Source: Microbacterium helvum (GTDB lineage Bacteria; Actinomycetota; Actinomycetes; Actinomycetales; Microbacteriaceae). From it: 64,000 nucleotides of DNA. The notes beneath the pieces are model-generated. The model searched no databases and had not been told where the DNA came from. It saw only the letters and a list, made by a program, of their open reading frames with translations. The stretch spans positions 310,001 through 374,000 of the forward strand of contig NZ_JACXZS010000001.1 of assembly GCF_014779795.1 (NCBI RefSeq), given 5' to 3'. How positions within the stretch are numbered: position 1 is the first letter of the stretch; every line of letters starts with the position of its first letter. Shown in pieces: positions 25,933-33,700 of this stretch. The position numbers were made by a program, and so were the translations under genes.

Positions 25933-26009
25933 CTGAACGTGTTCACTTGCGCTGTTCGTACGCCCGGAGGCACTTTCGGCGTACATTCAGCGCAAGTGAA
26001 CACGTTCAG
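25933..26009. repeat. Long-arm intergenic palindrome P1
   Basis: Arms 25933-25954 and 25988-26009 are perfectly complementary over 22 bp (CTGAACGTGTTCACTTGCGC...). After a 3-by-3 mismatch, GTACGCC (25958-25964) and GGCGTAC (25978-25984) pair, leaving a 13-nt loop. The element lies between convergent genes, next to a separate terminator hairpin. Confidence 0.85.
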
Positions 26010-26030
26010 TTGGGGGGAAGAGAGTGAGAC

Positions 26031-26056
26031 GTGGATGCCGGGCGCCCGGCATCCAC
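26031..26056. terminator. Palindromic terminator (GGATGCC family)
   Basis: GTGGATGCCGGGC is followed directly by its exact complement (26 bp in all), flanked by GTGAG and CTCAC that could extend the stem. It lies between the convergent LLM and DUF2306 genes. Confidence 0.8.
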
Positions 26057-26060
26057 TCGC

Positions 26061-26786
26061 TCACACCGGCAGGCGGTACGAGGGCAGCCCGCGCCGGCGG
26101 ATGAGCCACTCCGCGAACACGAGATTCGGCAGCCAGCACAGGAACGGCACCGCCGCGTAGGCGTTCGCGAAGGCGGCGTCGAGCTCCCACGGCTGTCCGA
26201 GCATGAGCGGGGCGAGGAGCAGCAGCGGCAGCCAGATGCGCAGCGTCACCCCGGCGTAGGTGAGCGCGTAATTGCGGATCATCCACGCCTGGTGGCTCGG
26301 GACGTCGCCGCGCCGGATGGCCCGGTACGCGCGCCACGCCGTGACGAACCACAGCACGGCGAGCGCGCCGAAGCCGAAGAACCCGACGTAGCCGGCCCGG
26401 CTCCACGGCGCGATGACGAGGCCGGCGACGGCGCCGACCGCGACGGCGACGAGGTAGACGCGCCCGGTCCAGCGATGCACGCGCGGGGCGCGGGACCGCA
26501 GACCCCGCCAGAACTGCAGCGGTCCGGCGAGGAGCGCCACCGCTCCCCCGACGATGTGCACGTAGAACGCACCCTGGACGAACGAGGGCGCGGCCGCATA
26601 CGTCGAGGCGAGGCCGACCTCCTGGCCGGCGAGCTCGGCGAGCGACGCGGTGAAGTACGGGACGGCCGAGTACGCGACGACCGCGAGGGCCGTGAGCAGG
26701 ACGAAGGTCCAGCCGATGCGCGAGCGGATGCCGCCCGGACGTGGGACCGCGGGCGCCGTGCGGACGGGTTCTATGAGGCGGGTCAT
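26061..26786 (-). CDS. DUF2306 family membrane protein
   Basis: From the ATG at 26786 the protein has 241 residues and about six TM segments. Typical DUF2306 features are HIVGGAVALLAGPLQFW, the R..R.HRWTGRVY segment and PSHQAWMIRNYALTYAGVTLR with conserved His, Arg and Asn. The function of the family is unknown; the histidines in membrane positions suggest heme or quinone interaction (inference). TAGCGT is 7 nt before the ATG, so the gene is probably leaderless. An earlier start is Cys/Gly/Arg-rich and not credible. Confidence 0.85.
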   Translation of the reverse strand: MTRLIEPVRTAPAVPRPGGIRSRIGWTFVLLTALAVVAYSAVPYFTASLAELAGQEVGLASTYAAAPSFVQGAFYVHIVGGAVALLAGPLQFWRGLRSRAPRVHRWTGRVYLVAVAVGAVAGLVIAPWSRAGYVGFFGFGALAVLWFVTAWRAYRAIRRGDVPSHQAWMIRNYALTYAGVTLRIWLPLLLLAPLMLGQPWELDAAFANAYAAVPFLCWLPNLVFAEWLIRRRGLPSYRLPV

Positions 26787-26793
26787 GGCCGTC

Positions 26794-26799
26794 ACGCTA
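26794..26799 (-). promoter_or_regulatory. -10 element (TAGCGT) for leaderless DUF2306 gene
   Basis: TAGCGT on the minus strand lies 7 nt before the ATG at 26786. Further upstream, GGGGG-CTGT-CCCCC (about 26824-26837) can form a small hairpin. Confidence 0.4.
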
Positions 26800-26870
26800 G
26801 GCCCGGAGCACAGACGCCTAGCAGGGGGCTGTCCCCCGGATCGGCCGCGGCAGACCCCCGAGCCGCACCT

Positions 26871-26931
26871 GTTCATCCGTCACAGATGTACGCGTAACCG
26901 CGCTGCCGGCGTGCATCTGTGACGGATGAAC
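26871..26931. repeat. Long-arm intergenic palindrome P2
   Basis: Arms 26871-26892 and 26910-26931 (22 bp each) are complementary apart from one position that can pair as G-T in RNA. The loop is 17 nt. The element lies between tadA and the downstream DUF2306 gene on the same strand, 9 bp beyond the tadA stop. Confidence 0.85.
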
Positions 26932-26940
26932 GGGAGTGGG

Positions 26941-27402
26941 TCAGCGTCGCTCGTCGAAGAAGGCGCGAAGAAGAGCGGATGCCTCGTCCGCCCGCACCCC
27001 TGCCACGACCTCGGCCCGGTACGGCAGGCGCCGGTCGCGCACCACGTCGTACATCGAGCCCGCGGCACCGGCCTTCTCGTCCCACGCCCCGAACACCAGC
27101 CGCGAGACGCGGGACTGCAGCACGGCACCGGCGCACATGACGCAGGGCTCCAGGGTGACCACGAGCGTGCACCCCTCGAGGTTCCAGTCACCGTGGGCCG
27201 CGGCGGCCGCGCGCAGTGCCACCACCTCCGCGTGCGCCGTGGGGTCATGGTCGCGTTCGCGCAGGTTCAAGCCCTCGCCGATCACGGTGCCGGCGGCATC
27301 CATCACCACCGCGCCGACCGGGACGTCCCCGGAGGCGCCCGCCTGCGCGGCGAGCCGCAGTGCGCGGTCCATCGCCGCGAGATCGGCCGGGTCGACGTTC
27401 AC
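26941..27402 (-). CDS. tadA: tRNA adenosine(34) deaminase TadA / nucleoside deaminase
   Basis: The zinc-binding and catalytic residues are plain: H57 and E59 in TAHAEVV, and C87 and C90 in EPCVMCAG. The 153-residue length and the helix after the PCXXC motif fit TadA, which converts A34 to inosine in tRNA(Arg). A guanine or cytosine deaminase role is less likely but cannot be excluded from sequence alone. The start is a GTG at 27402 with TACGCT 6 nt upstream, so it is probably leaderless. It is divergent from upp. Confidence 0.9.
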   Translation of the reverse strand: MNVDPADLAAMDRALRLAAQAGASGDVPVGAVVMDAAGTVIGEGLNLRERDHDPTAHAEVVALRAAAAAHGDWNLEGCTLVVTLEPCVMCAGAVLQSRVSRLVFGAWDEKAGAAGSMYDVVRDRRLPYRAEVVAGVRADEASALLRAFFDERR

Positions 27403-27408
27403 GGGACG

Positions 27409-27414
27409 AGCGTA
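27409..27414 (-). promoter_or_regulatory. -10 element (TACGCT) for leaderless tadA
   Basis: TACGCT on the minus strand lies 6 nt before the GTG at 27402. Confidence 0.4.
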
Positions 27415-27470
27415 TCCGGCGGTGCTCTCCCGCGCCCGCCCCGTGCCGGAACCCCGGCCTCCCGTACGCG

Positions 27471-27541
27471 AGATCAGGAGATCTCGCCGAGGCAGGACGT
27501 TCTGGGCGGCATCATCCTGCGTCCGCCAGATCTCCTGATCT
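27471..27541. repeat. Nested intergenic palindrome P3
   Basis: AGATCAGGAGATCT (27471-27484) and its exact complement (27528-27541) pair over 14 bp. GCAGGA and TCCTGC then pair across a 7-by-7 internal loop, leaving a 17-nt apical loop. Each outer arm is itself a small hairpin (CGAGATC-AGGA-GATCTCG and CCAGATC-TCCT-GATCTGG). It lies in the divergent tadA-upp promoter region, so it is not a terminator. Confidence 0.8.
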
Positions 27542-27563
27542 GGGAGACGGAGCGCCCGCCCAG

Positions 27564-27569
27564 TAATCT
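27564..27569 (+). promoter_or_regulatory. -10 element (TAATCT) for leaderless upp
   Basis: TAATCT lies 6 nt before the ATG at 27576. No good -35 hexamer is visible; palindrome P3 ends 22 bp upstream of the hexamer. Confidence 0.5.
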
Positions 27570-27575
27570 GGGCTC

Positions 27576-28208
27576 ATGCGCCTGCACGTCGCCGACCACC
27601 CCCTCATCACCCACAAGCTCACGGTGCTGCGCGACCAGCGCACCCCGTCGCCGGTGTTCCGTCAGCTCACCGAAGAGCTCGTGACGCTGCTCGCGTACGA
27701 GGCGACCCGCAACGTGCGCGTCGCACCGATCGAGATCCAGACGCCGGTCACCACGACGACCGGCGTGCGCATCGACGAGCCGCGGCCGCTCGTCGTGCCG
27801 ATCCTGCGCGCGGGCCTCGGCATGCTCGAGGGAATGGTCAAGCTCATCCCGACCGCCGAAGTCGGCTTCCTCGGGATGGTGCGCGACCACGAGACCCTCG
27901 AGCCGTCCACGTACGCCGAGCGCCTGCCCGAGGACCTCAGCGACCGCCAGTGCTTCGTGCTCGACCCGATGCTCGCCACCGGCGGATCGCTCGGTGCGGC
28001 GATCGAGTTCCTGTTCCAGCGCGGCGCGCAGGACGTCACCGCGATCTGCATCCTCGGCGCCCCCGAGGGAGTGGCGGCGATCGAGAAGCAGGTCGCCGGT
28101 CGCGACGTGACCCTCGTGCTCGGCGCCATGGACGAGAGGCTCAACGAGAAGGGGTACATCGTGCCCGGCCTCGGCGACGCCGGCGACCGTCTCTACGGCA
28201 CGGTCTGA
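27576..28208 (+). CDS. upp: Uracil phosphoribosyltransferase
   Basis: It makes UMP from uracil and PRPP for pyrimidine salvage. The 210-residue protein has the N-terminal [14 protein letters not shown], the RAGLGM flexible loop region, the PRPP-binding [16 protein letters not shown] and the C-terminal [16 protein letters not shown] uracil-binding region. All positions look intact. TAATCT 6 nt upstream indicates a leaderless transcript. A GGATGCC-type double hairpin follows the stop. Confidence 0.96.
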   Translation: MRLHVADHPLITHKLTVLRDQRTPSPVFRQLTEELVTLLAYEATRNVRVAPIEIQTPVTTTTGVRIDEPRPLVVPILRAGLGMLEGMVKLIPTAEVGFLGMVRDHETLEPSTYAERLPEDLSDRQCFVLDPMLATGGSLGAAIEFLFQRGAQDVTAICILGAPEGVAAIEKQVAGRDVTLVLGAMDERLNEKGYIVPGLGDAGDRLYGTV

Positions 28209-28211
28209 CGC

Positions 28212-28263
28212 GAGGGATGCCGCGGCCTTCAGCCGCGCGGATGCCCGGGTCGCAGCATCCCTC
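28212..28263 (+). terminator. Two-stem terminator after upp (GGATGCC family)
   Basis: GAGGGATGC (28212-28220) pairs with GCATCCCTC (28255-28263). Inside, CGCGGC-CTTCA-GCCGCG forms a second hairpin. A further GGATGCC lies between them. Confidence 0.65.
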
Positions 28264-28302
28264 ACTCTCACCGAGACCGGGGATCCTGCCCGAACCACAG
28301 GG

Positions 28303-28382
28303 CCACGCCCCCGGCCTGGGCCTGCACCCCCGGTCTCGACGACCACGCCCCCGGCCTCGGCCCGCACCCCCGGTCTCGACGA
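28303..28382. repeat. Two tandem 40-bp GC-rich repeats
   Basis: The unit beginning CCACGCCCCCGGCCT and ending CCGGTCTCGACGA occurs at 28303-28342 and 28343-28382 with two substitutions. A degenerate third copy starts at 28383. It lies between convergent genes (upp and the PLP decarboxylase). Confidence 0.75.
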
Positions 28383-28412
28383 CCACACCCCGGTGCCGAC
28401 GCGGGCGGGCCG

Positions 28413-29720
28413 TCAGACGATCGGCACGCGCCGCACGTCGGCTGCGTCCTGCACGGCGTACTGCACGGCGGCATCGGTGGTCGCCGCGACGGGATCGAGC
28501 GCTGCGACGGGCGTGAGAGGGCGGCCGTTGAAGCGGGTCGCCGTCACCGTCGTGTACGCGCCCATCGTCGGGCTGACGAGCAGGTCGCCGACCCGCAGGT
28601 CCGGCAGCAGCACGTCGCGTGCGATGACGTCGGACGAGTCGCAGGTCGGCCCGCCGAGCGTCGCCCAGCGGTGATCGGCGGTGTCGCGCGCACCTGCGTG
28701 CAGGTCCCGCTCGGCGAACACGAGCGGATGCACATCCTCGGTGAGCACGTTCGAGTACGAGCCGTACAGCCCGTCGTCGACGTAGTACCAGCGGCCGTCG
28801 CCGCGTTCGGCGATGCCGACGACGCTCGTCACGAGGCTCATCGCATCGGCCACGAGGACGCGGCCGGGTTCGGCGATGATCCGCAGCCGTCCCGCGTGCG
28901 GTGCCAGCACCGGGCGCAGCAGCCGGGCGACATCCTCGATCTCAGCGGACTCGGTGTCGTACGAGGCCGGAAAGCCGCCCCCGATGTCGAGCGTGTCGAA
29001 GCGCACCTTCAGCCGCCGCTCCAGGATGCCCATGAGCTCGAGCGTGTCAGCGGCAGCCGCGGCGAATCGCGCCGGATCGTCGAGCTGGCTGCCCACGTGA
29101 TAGCTGAAGCCCGCGACCCGCACGCCGGCCGCGACCGCGTGCGCGACGAGCCGGGCCGCCTCGAACGGGCCCACGCCGAACTTGCTCGACAGGTCGCTCT
29201 TCGCGTGCGGACTGCGGTACGCCAGCCGCACCAGCAGCCGGGTGTCGGGCGGCGCGTCGCGGAACTTGTCGATCTCGACGTCGTTGTCGACGACGAACGT
29301 GCGCACCCCGGCTGAGAGCGCCTCCGCGATCTCGGTGGGCTTCTTGATCGGGTGCGTGTGGATGATCCGGTCCGCCGCGACACCGCGGCGTGTCAGCATC
29401 CCGAGCTCTTCTCCGGTCGCGACGTCGAAGCCGCAGCCTGACTCGTCGAGCGCCGCGAGCACCGCGTCGTGCGCGAGCGCCTTCACGGCGTAATGGAACC
29501 CGACGAACGGCAGCGCACGGCGCAGCCGTTCGTACTGCCGCCGCACCCGGTCGGGTTCGAGCAGCAGCACCGGCGTGCCGTGCAGCGCGATCGCCGCGCG
29601 CGCCGCCACGGACGAGAGAAGAGTGGATGCCTCGGACCGCCGCCGATCGTCGAACGCGGATGCGGACGCGGACGCGAGGACGGATGCGCGCAGCGTGCCC
29701 TCGACGATGTGGGCGCTCAC
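28413..29720 (-). CDS. Type III PLP-dependent decarboxylase (ornithine/diaminopimelate decarboxylase fold)
   Basis: The 435-residue protein has the alanine-racemase-type barrel with the PLP lysine K80 in HYAVKA, HVGSQ at 208-212, GGGFPASY, the phosphate-binding EPGRVLV and a late CDSSD with the active-site cysteine. This order matches Orn/Lys/Arg/DAP decarboxylases; the specificity loop does not let me choose among them. An Ala/Ser-rich N-terminal extension of about 45 residues is unusual. The GTG start at 29720 overlaps the stop of the membrane-protein gene (GTGA), so the two are coupled. Polyamine synthesis is the simplest inference. Confidence 0.85.
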   Translation of the reverse strand: MSAHIVEGTLRASVLASASASAFDDRRRSEASTLLSSVAARAAIALHGTPVLLLEPDRVRRQYERLRRALPFVGFHYAVKALAHDAVLAALDESGCGFDVATGEELGMLTRRGVAADRIIHTHPIKKPTEIAEALSAGVRTFVVDNDVEIDKFRDAPPDTRLLVRLAYRSPHAKSDLSSKFGVGPFEAARLVAHAVAAGVRVAGFSYHVGSQLDDPARFAAAAADTLELMGILERRLKVRFDTLDIGGGFPASYDTESAEIEDVARLLRPVLAPHAGRLRIIAEPGRVLVADAMSLVTSVVGIAERGDGRWYYVDDGLYGSYSNVLTEDVHPLVFAERDLHAGARDTADHRWATLGGPTCDSSDVIARDVLLPDLRVGDLLVSPTMGAYTTVTATRFNGRPLTPVAALDPVAATTDAAVQYAVQDAADVRRVPIV

Positions 29721-30283
29721 GGCGTCACCGCTTGTTCCGCCCCGACCCCGGCATCGGTCGTGCGACGGCGGGATCCGTCGCGCAGGCCCGCTCGCGCGGT
29801 CAGTGTGAACGCGCCCGCCGCGATCGCGTAGAAGATGATGTCTGCGGCGATCTTGCCGGCGAGCATGCCCCACACCGGGTCGGGAATGAGCCAGACGCCA
29901 AGCATGAGCGCGGCCGGGCGCACCAGCAGGGTGTCGAGCAGTTCGGCGGCGCCGAACTCGGCGACCAGCAGCATCGCGGTGCGAGCGATCGCGCGGCGAC
30001 GCGTGGCGGCGACCTGCGACTGCTCGAGGTAGATCGTGATGGCGAGCACGGCGTAGAAGCCGATGATCTCGCCCACCAGCGCCGCCAGCGCGACGAGGGC
30101 GGGCGCATCGGTCCACGTGGTGACGACGAGTCCGGCGATCACCATCGCCGCCGTGCCGACCAGTTCCGCAGGCAGGTAGCGGACGATCCAGAAGACCAGG
30201 CCGCGGCGTCTGGGCGCCGCCTGCTCGTCGGTGGTGTGTGCGGGTGCTGCCGTCGTCGCCGACGCCTGCTCGATCGTGGTCAT
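29717..30283 (-). CDS. Membrane protein of unknown function coupled to PLP decarboxylase
   Basis: The 188-residue protein has a hydrophilic N-terminus (1-30), about four TM segments (near 40-60, 65-87, 105-130, 138-162) and an Arg-rich tail. Conserved-looking features are YLPAELVGTAAM, VGEIIGFYAV and AGKIAADIIFYAI. I do not recognise the family; a GtrA-like or small transporter fold is possible. It overlaps the decarboxylase gene by 4 bp, so it may export the amine product or anchor the enzyme (inference). Its Shine-Dalgarno GGAGGGG is buried in a hairpin. Confidence 0.72.
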   Translation of the reverse strand: MTTIEQASATTAAPAHTTDEQAAPRRRGLVFWIVRYLPAELVGTAAMVIAGLVVTTWTDAPALVALAALVGEIIGFYAVLAITIYLEQSQVAATRRRAIARTAMLLVAEFGAAELLDTLLVRPAALMLGVWLIPDPVWGMLAGKIAADIIFYAIAAGAFTLTARAGLRDGSRRRTTDAGVGAEQAVTP

Positions 30284-30289
30284 GTCGTT

Positions 30290-30313
30290 CCCCTCCGTGT
30301 CACAGAGGAGGGG
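30290..30313 (-). promoter_or_regulatory. Hairpin sequestering the ribosome-binding site of the membrane-protein gene
   Basis: On the minus strand CCCCTCC (30313-30307) pairs perfectly with the Shine-Dalgarno GGAGGGG (30296-30290) across a 10-nt loop. The Shine-Dalgarno is 6 nt from the ATG at 30283. Opening of this stem would be required for translation of the gene and its coupled decarboxylase. Confidence 0.5.
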
Positions 30314-30354
30314 CGATGCCGATCGGTGATACCGCCGAACCCGCGGCGACGGGC

Positions 30355-30675
30355 TCAGTCGCCCAGTTGCGGCTCCTGCGGGTTGCGGCGACCGGTCTCG
30401 CGCTCCCAGAACTCGAGCTGCTGCGTGAGCGCCTTCGCGAGCTCGAACACCTGCTCAGGAGGGATGCGGATGCGGCTCACGACGCGCGCCGGAACTACGG
30501 TGTGGCGCTGCCCGGTCTCTGCGTCGGTGTCTTCGCGAGGCGGCTGAGCGAGCGTGAGGAAGTCCATGACGAACACCGTGGGCGTGTGCCACACGTTGGC
30601 GAAATCGGCGTAGGCCCCGCCGATGAGCTCGGGCGGCAGGTCGATCTCGAACTGGCGGGGTGCGTCCTCGGCCAT
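30355..30675 (-). CDS. DUF3467 family protein
   Basis: The 106-residue protein has the DUF3467 pattern FEIDLPPELIGGAYADFANVWHTPTVFVMDFL and a second part VVSRIRIPPEQVFELAKALTQQLEFWE. The family is widespread and has no assigned function. AAGGAG lies 7 nt before the ATG. It is 71 bp upstream of the membrane-protein/decarboxylase pair on the same strand and 49 bp downstream of the nuclease-helicase stop. Confidence 0.85.
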   Translation of the reverse strand: MAEDAPRQFEIDLPPELIGGAYADFANVWHTPTVFVMDFLTLAQPPREDTDAETGQRHTVVPARVVSRIRIPPEQVFELAKALTQQLEFWERETGRRNPQEPQLGD

Positions 30676-30724
30676 GCGGGCTCCTTCTGCGGGTGTGCGC
30701 GAGTCTAGCGGGTGCTCGGTGCGG

Positions 30725-33700
30725 TCAGCCGCGTCCGACGAGGCGAGCGAAGCCGCTCAGCCGCGCCACCCCCTCGGGCGTGTACGGAAGGTCGTCGAGC
30801 AGTCCGGGCGAGTACACCACGTACGCGGTGTGCATGGCGCGCGAGATCGCCACGTTGAGCCGGTTGCGCAGCAGCAGGAACTCGAGGCCGCGCGGCGCGT
30901 CGCGCCCGCTCGAAGCCGCGAGCGACACGATCGCGACCGCGGCCTCCTTGCCCTGGAACTTGTCGACGGTGCCCACCGGCACGTCCGGGAACCCGGCGGC
31001 GGCGAGCGCCTCTTCGACGGCGACCTGCTGAGCGTTGTACGGCGTCACGACGATGAGATCGCGCTGTCCGAGCGGCCTCGGCGGCACAGCGGTCGAGACG
31101 CCCTCGTCGTCTGTGCGGGCATCGGTCCACTGGCGCCCGATGAGATCGGCGACCAGCCGCGCCACCTCGGCCGCTTCTTCCCGCGACTGCGTGGCGTTGC
31201 CGTGGTGGCGCATCGGGACGGGGATGAGACCAGGATGGATGCCGTCGAGCCGGCGCAGCGCCGTCGACGGATGTGCCTCGAGCCTGCCGCGGTACGACAG
31301 CGTCGACACCGGCTCGGCGACCTCGGGGCGCATGCGCCGCGTCTGCGCCAGGAAGTAGCCGTACTCCACCGGGATGACGTCGGCGCCGTCCATGACCCAC
31401 CCGAGCGCGGACGTGTCGACGGGCGCCGGATGCGTGCCCTGGCTGACCTGCGGAAGCTGCTGCGGGTCGCCGAGCAGCAGCAGCCGCGGGGCGGCGAGCG
31501 ACACCGCGATCGTCGACGCGAGCGAGAACTGACCGGCCTCGTCGACGACGAGCAGGTCCAGGCTGCCGCGGGGCACGCGACCCTCGTGGCTGAAGTCCCA
31601 TGCGGTGCCGCCGATGACGTAGCCGTCCGTCTGGTGCTCGCCGGTGAACGCGGCGATCCCGTTCTTGGGCAGGACCGTGAACGAGTGCGGCGCCGACGCA
31701 TCCTTCGGCGCCTTGCCGACCTGCGCCGCGGGCACTCCCGCCGCGATGACGCGCTCGAGCAGCTGCTCGACGGTCGCGTGCCCCTGGGCGACCACCCCCA
31801 CCTTGTAGCCGTGATCGCGCACCAGCCGCGCGATCACGTGCGAGCCCACGTAGGTCTTGCCCGTCCCGGGGGGACCCTGCACGGCGAGGTAGCTGCGATC
31901 AAGATCGCGGACGGCGCGGGCGATCGCGTCGACGATGTCGTCGCCCGCCTGCGGCAGTGTTCCCGTGAGGGTGCGCGGCGCTTGGCGACGCAGGATGTCG
32001 GTGGCCGGGTCCGCGGGCAGTTCGGGCGATGCGTCGATGACGGCATCCGCCCAGGCGTCGATCGCGGACTGCTGGTTGCCGGCGCTCGGCGGCGCCGGCG
32101 GCGTCAGCGCGAGCGGAAGCTCGCTCCAGGTGATGCCGTCGACGGCGGTCTCTTCGATCACCGCGCCGTCGTCGAGCACCTCGACGACCGTCACCGAGCG
32201 GTACGAGTGCATCCACCGCGCCCGCGGCTCGAACGGGTAGGGCGCCGGCAGCTCGTACAGCGCGAACGGGTTCGTCCCCTCGCTGAGGCGCGTCCCGGGC
32301 GCGAGATCGCCGTGGATCTCGACGAGGCGCCGCTCGCCGCCGCGCCCGCTCTCGGCGAAGTGCCAGTCCTCGCGCACGGTGCTGCGCGCGTGGTCGACGA
32401 CCACGACATCGCGGTTCTCGTCCCATAGCGAGACGGGCTCCCGCAATCGCAGGAAGTGCGTCGCCCAGAACGATTTCGACTCACGGGGGTAGTAGTCGAT
32501 GGCCGCTGCGCCCAGTCGGAGCGCCCGCGCCGTCACCGAGTCCTCGGGCTGCTGCTGAGCGAGCCCGTCGAGCATCGTCGCGCGCGGCGACGGCTCGTAG
32601 GCGCGCTCGTCGGGCTCGGGGTCGGTCGACGGCCGCAGATCGGCCTCACGCGCGCGATCGACCAGCCAGTCGCGGAGCCGGCGCGTCGAGACGCAGTCGT
32701 AGCGGTTGTAGTCGGCGAGATCGTCGAGCACCAGACCTGCCGCAGCTTCGTCGCCGTCGGCCTGCAGCGCCCGTGCCTCGACGTAGCGCACGATGGAGTC
32801 GTCGCCCTTCTGCACGTCGCTCGTGCGCACCTCGTCGCCCATGTACAGCGGCTCGAGCTTCTTGATCGAGTACGACCGAGATCCGACACGCAGCGCCCGA
32901 CGCACGATCGGGTACAGGTCGACGAATACGCCGTCCCGCAGCAGCCGGTCGACGTCCGCCTCGCGGACGCCGTGGCGGGCGGCCATCGCGAGCAGGTGTG
33001 TCGGCTCGTACGGCGCGTAGTGGTAGATGTGCATGCCGGGGAACTGCTGCCGGCGCAGATTGACGAGGTCGAGGAACACCTCGAGCGCCCGCTTCTCCTC
33101 CGCGAAGCTGTGCGCCCACAGCGGCGTGTACTGCTCGCGGTTGTCGACCCAGCCGAAGAGGTAGTCGATGCCCCACTGCGTCGGCTCCCCCGGCACCGGC
33201 GGCTCGGTGTACAGCGGGTCGCCCTCGAAGTCGAAGAACAGGTCGCCGTGGTCGGGGCGGGGCAGCGCGGCGAGCGCCTTCGGCGCCACCACCTCGTAGA
33301 CCGGCATCGGCGGCGCGGCGGGCGCCTCTTCGGCCACCGCGACGACGACACCGCCCTCGCCGCCGAGCACCGCCGCCTCGACCGGAGGCTTCGGCGCCAC
33401 GAGCGGCGGCGTGCCCGCCGGGCTCAGCAGCTGCAGTCGTGCCTGCGTCCGCAGGGACGCGAAGACGTCGGGGTTCATCCCCGCGGGGGCCGCGGCCGCC
33501 TCGGCGAGCTGCTCGATGGTTGCGACGCCGGCGTCGCGCAGACGCTCGCGCTGCACGGGACGCATGCCCGCCACGAGCAGCAGATCGCGGGATGCCACGA
33601 CCTCGGCGTCACACGTCGCGCACCGGCCGCACGCCATCACGCCGAGCTCGCCGCGGGCGTCGCCCCACGCGATCGGCTCGCCCGCGGCGCCGAGGTCGAG

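Noticed and set aside
25933..27541. Palindromes P1-P3 as integron attC sites
   Set aside because: They lack the conserved core-site ends, have perfect rather than imperfect arms, and no integrase or cassette genes are nearby.
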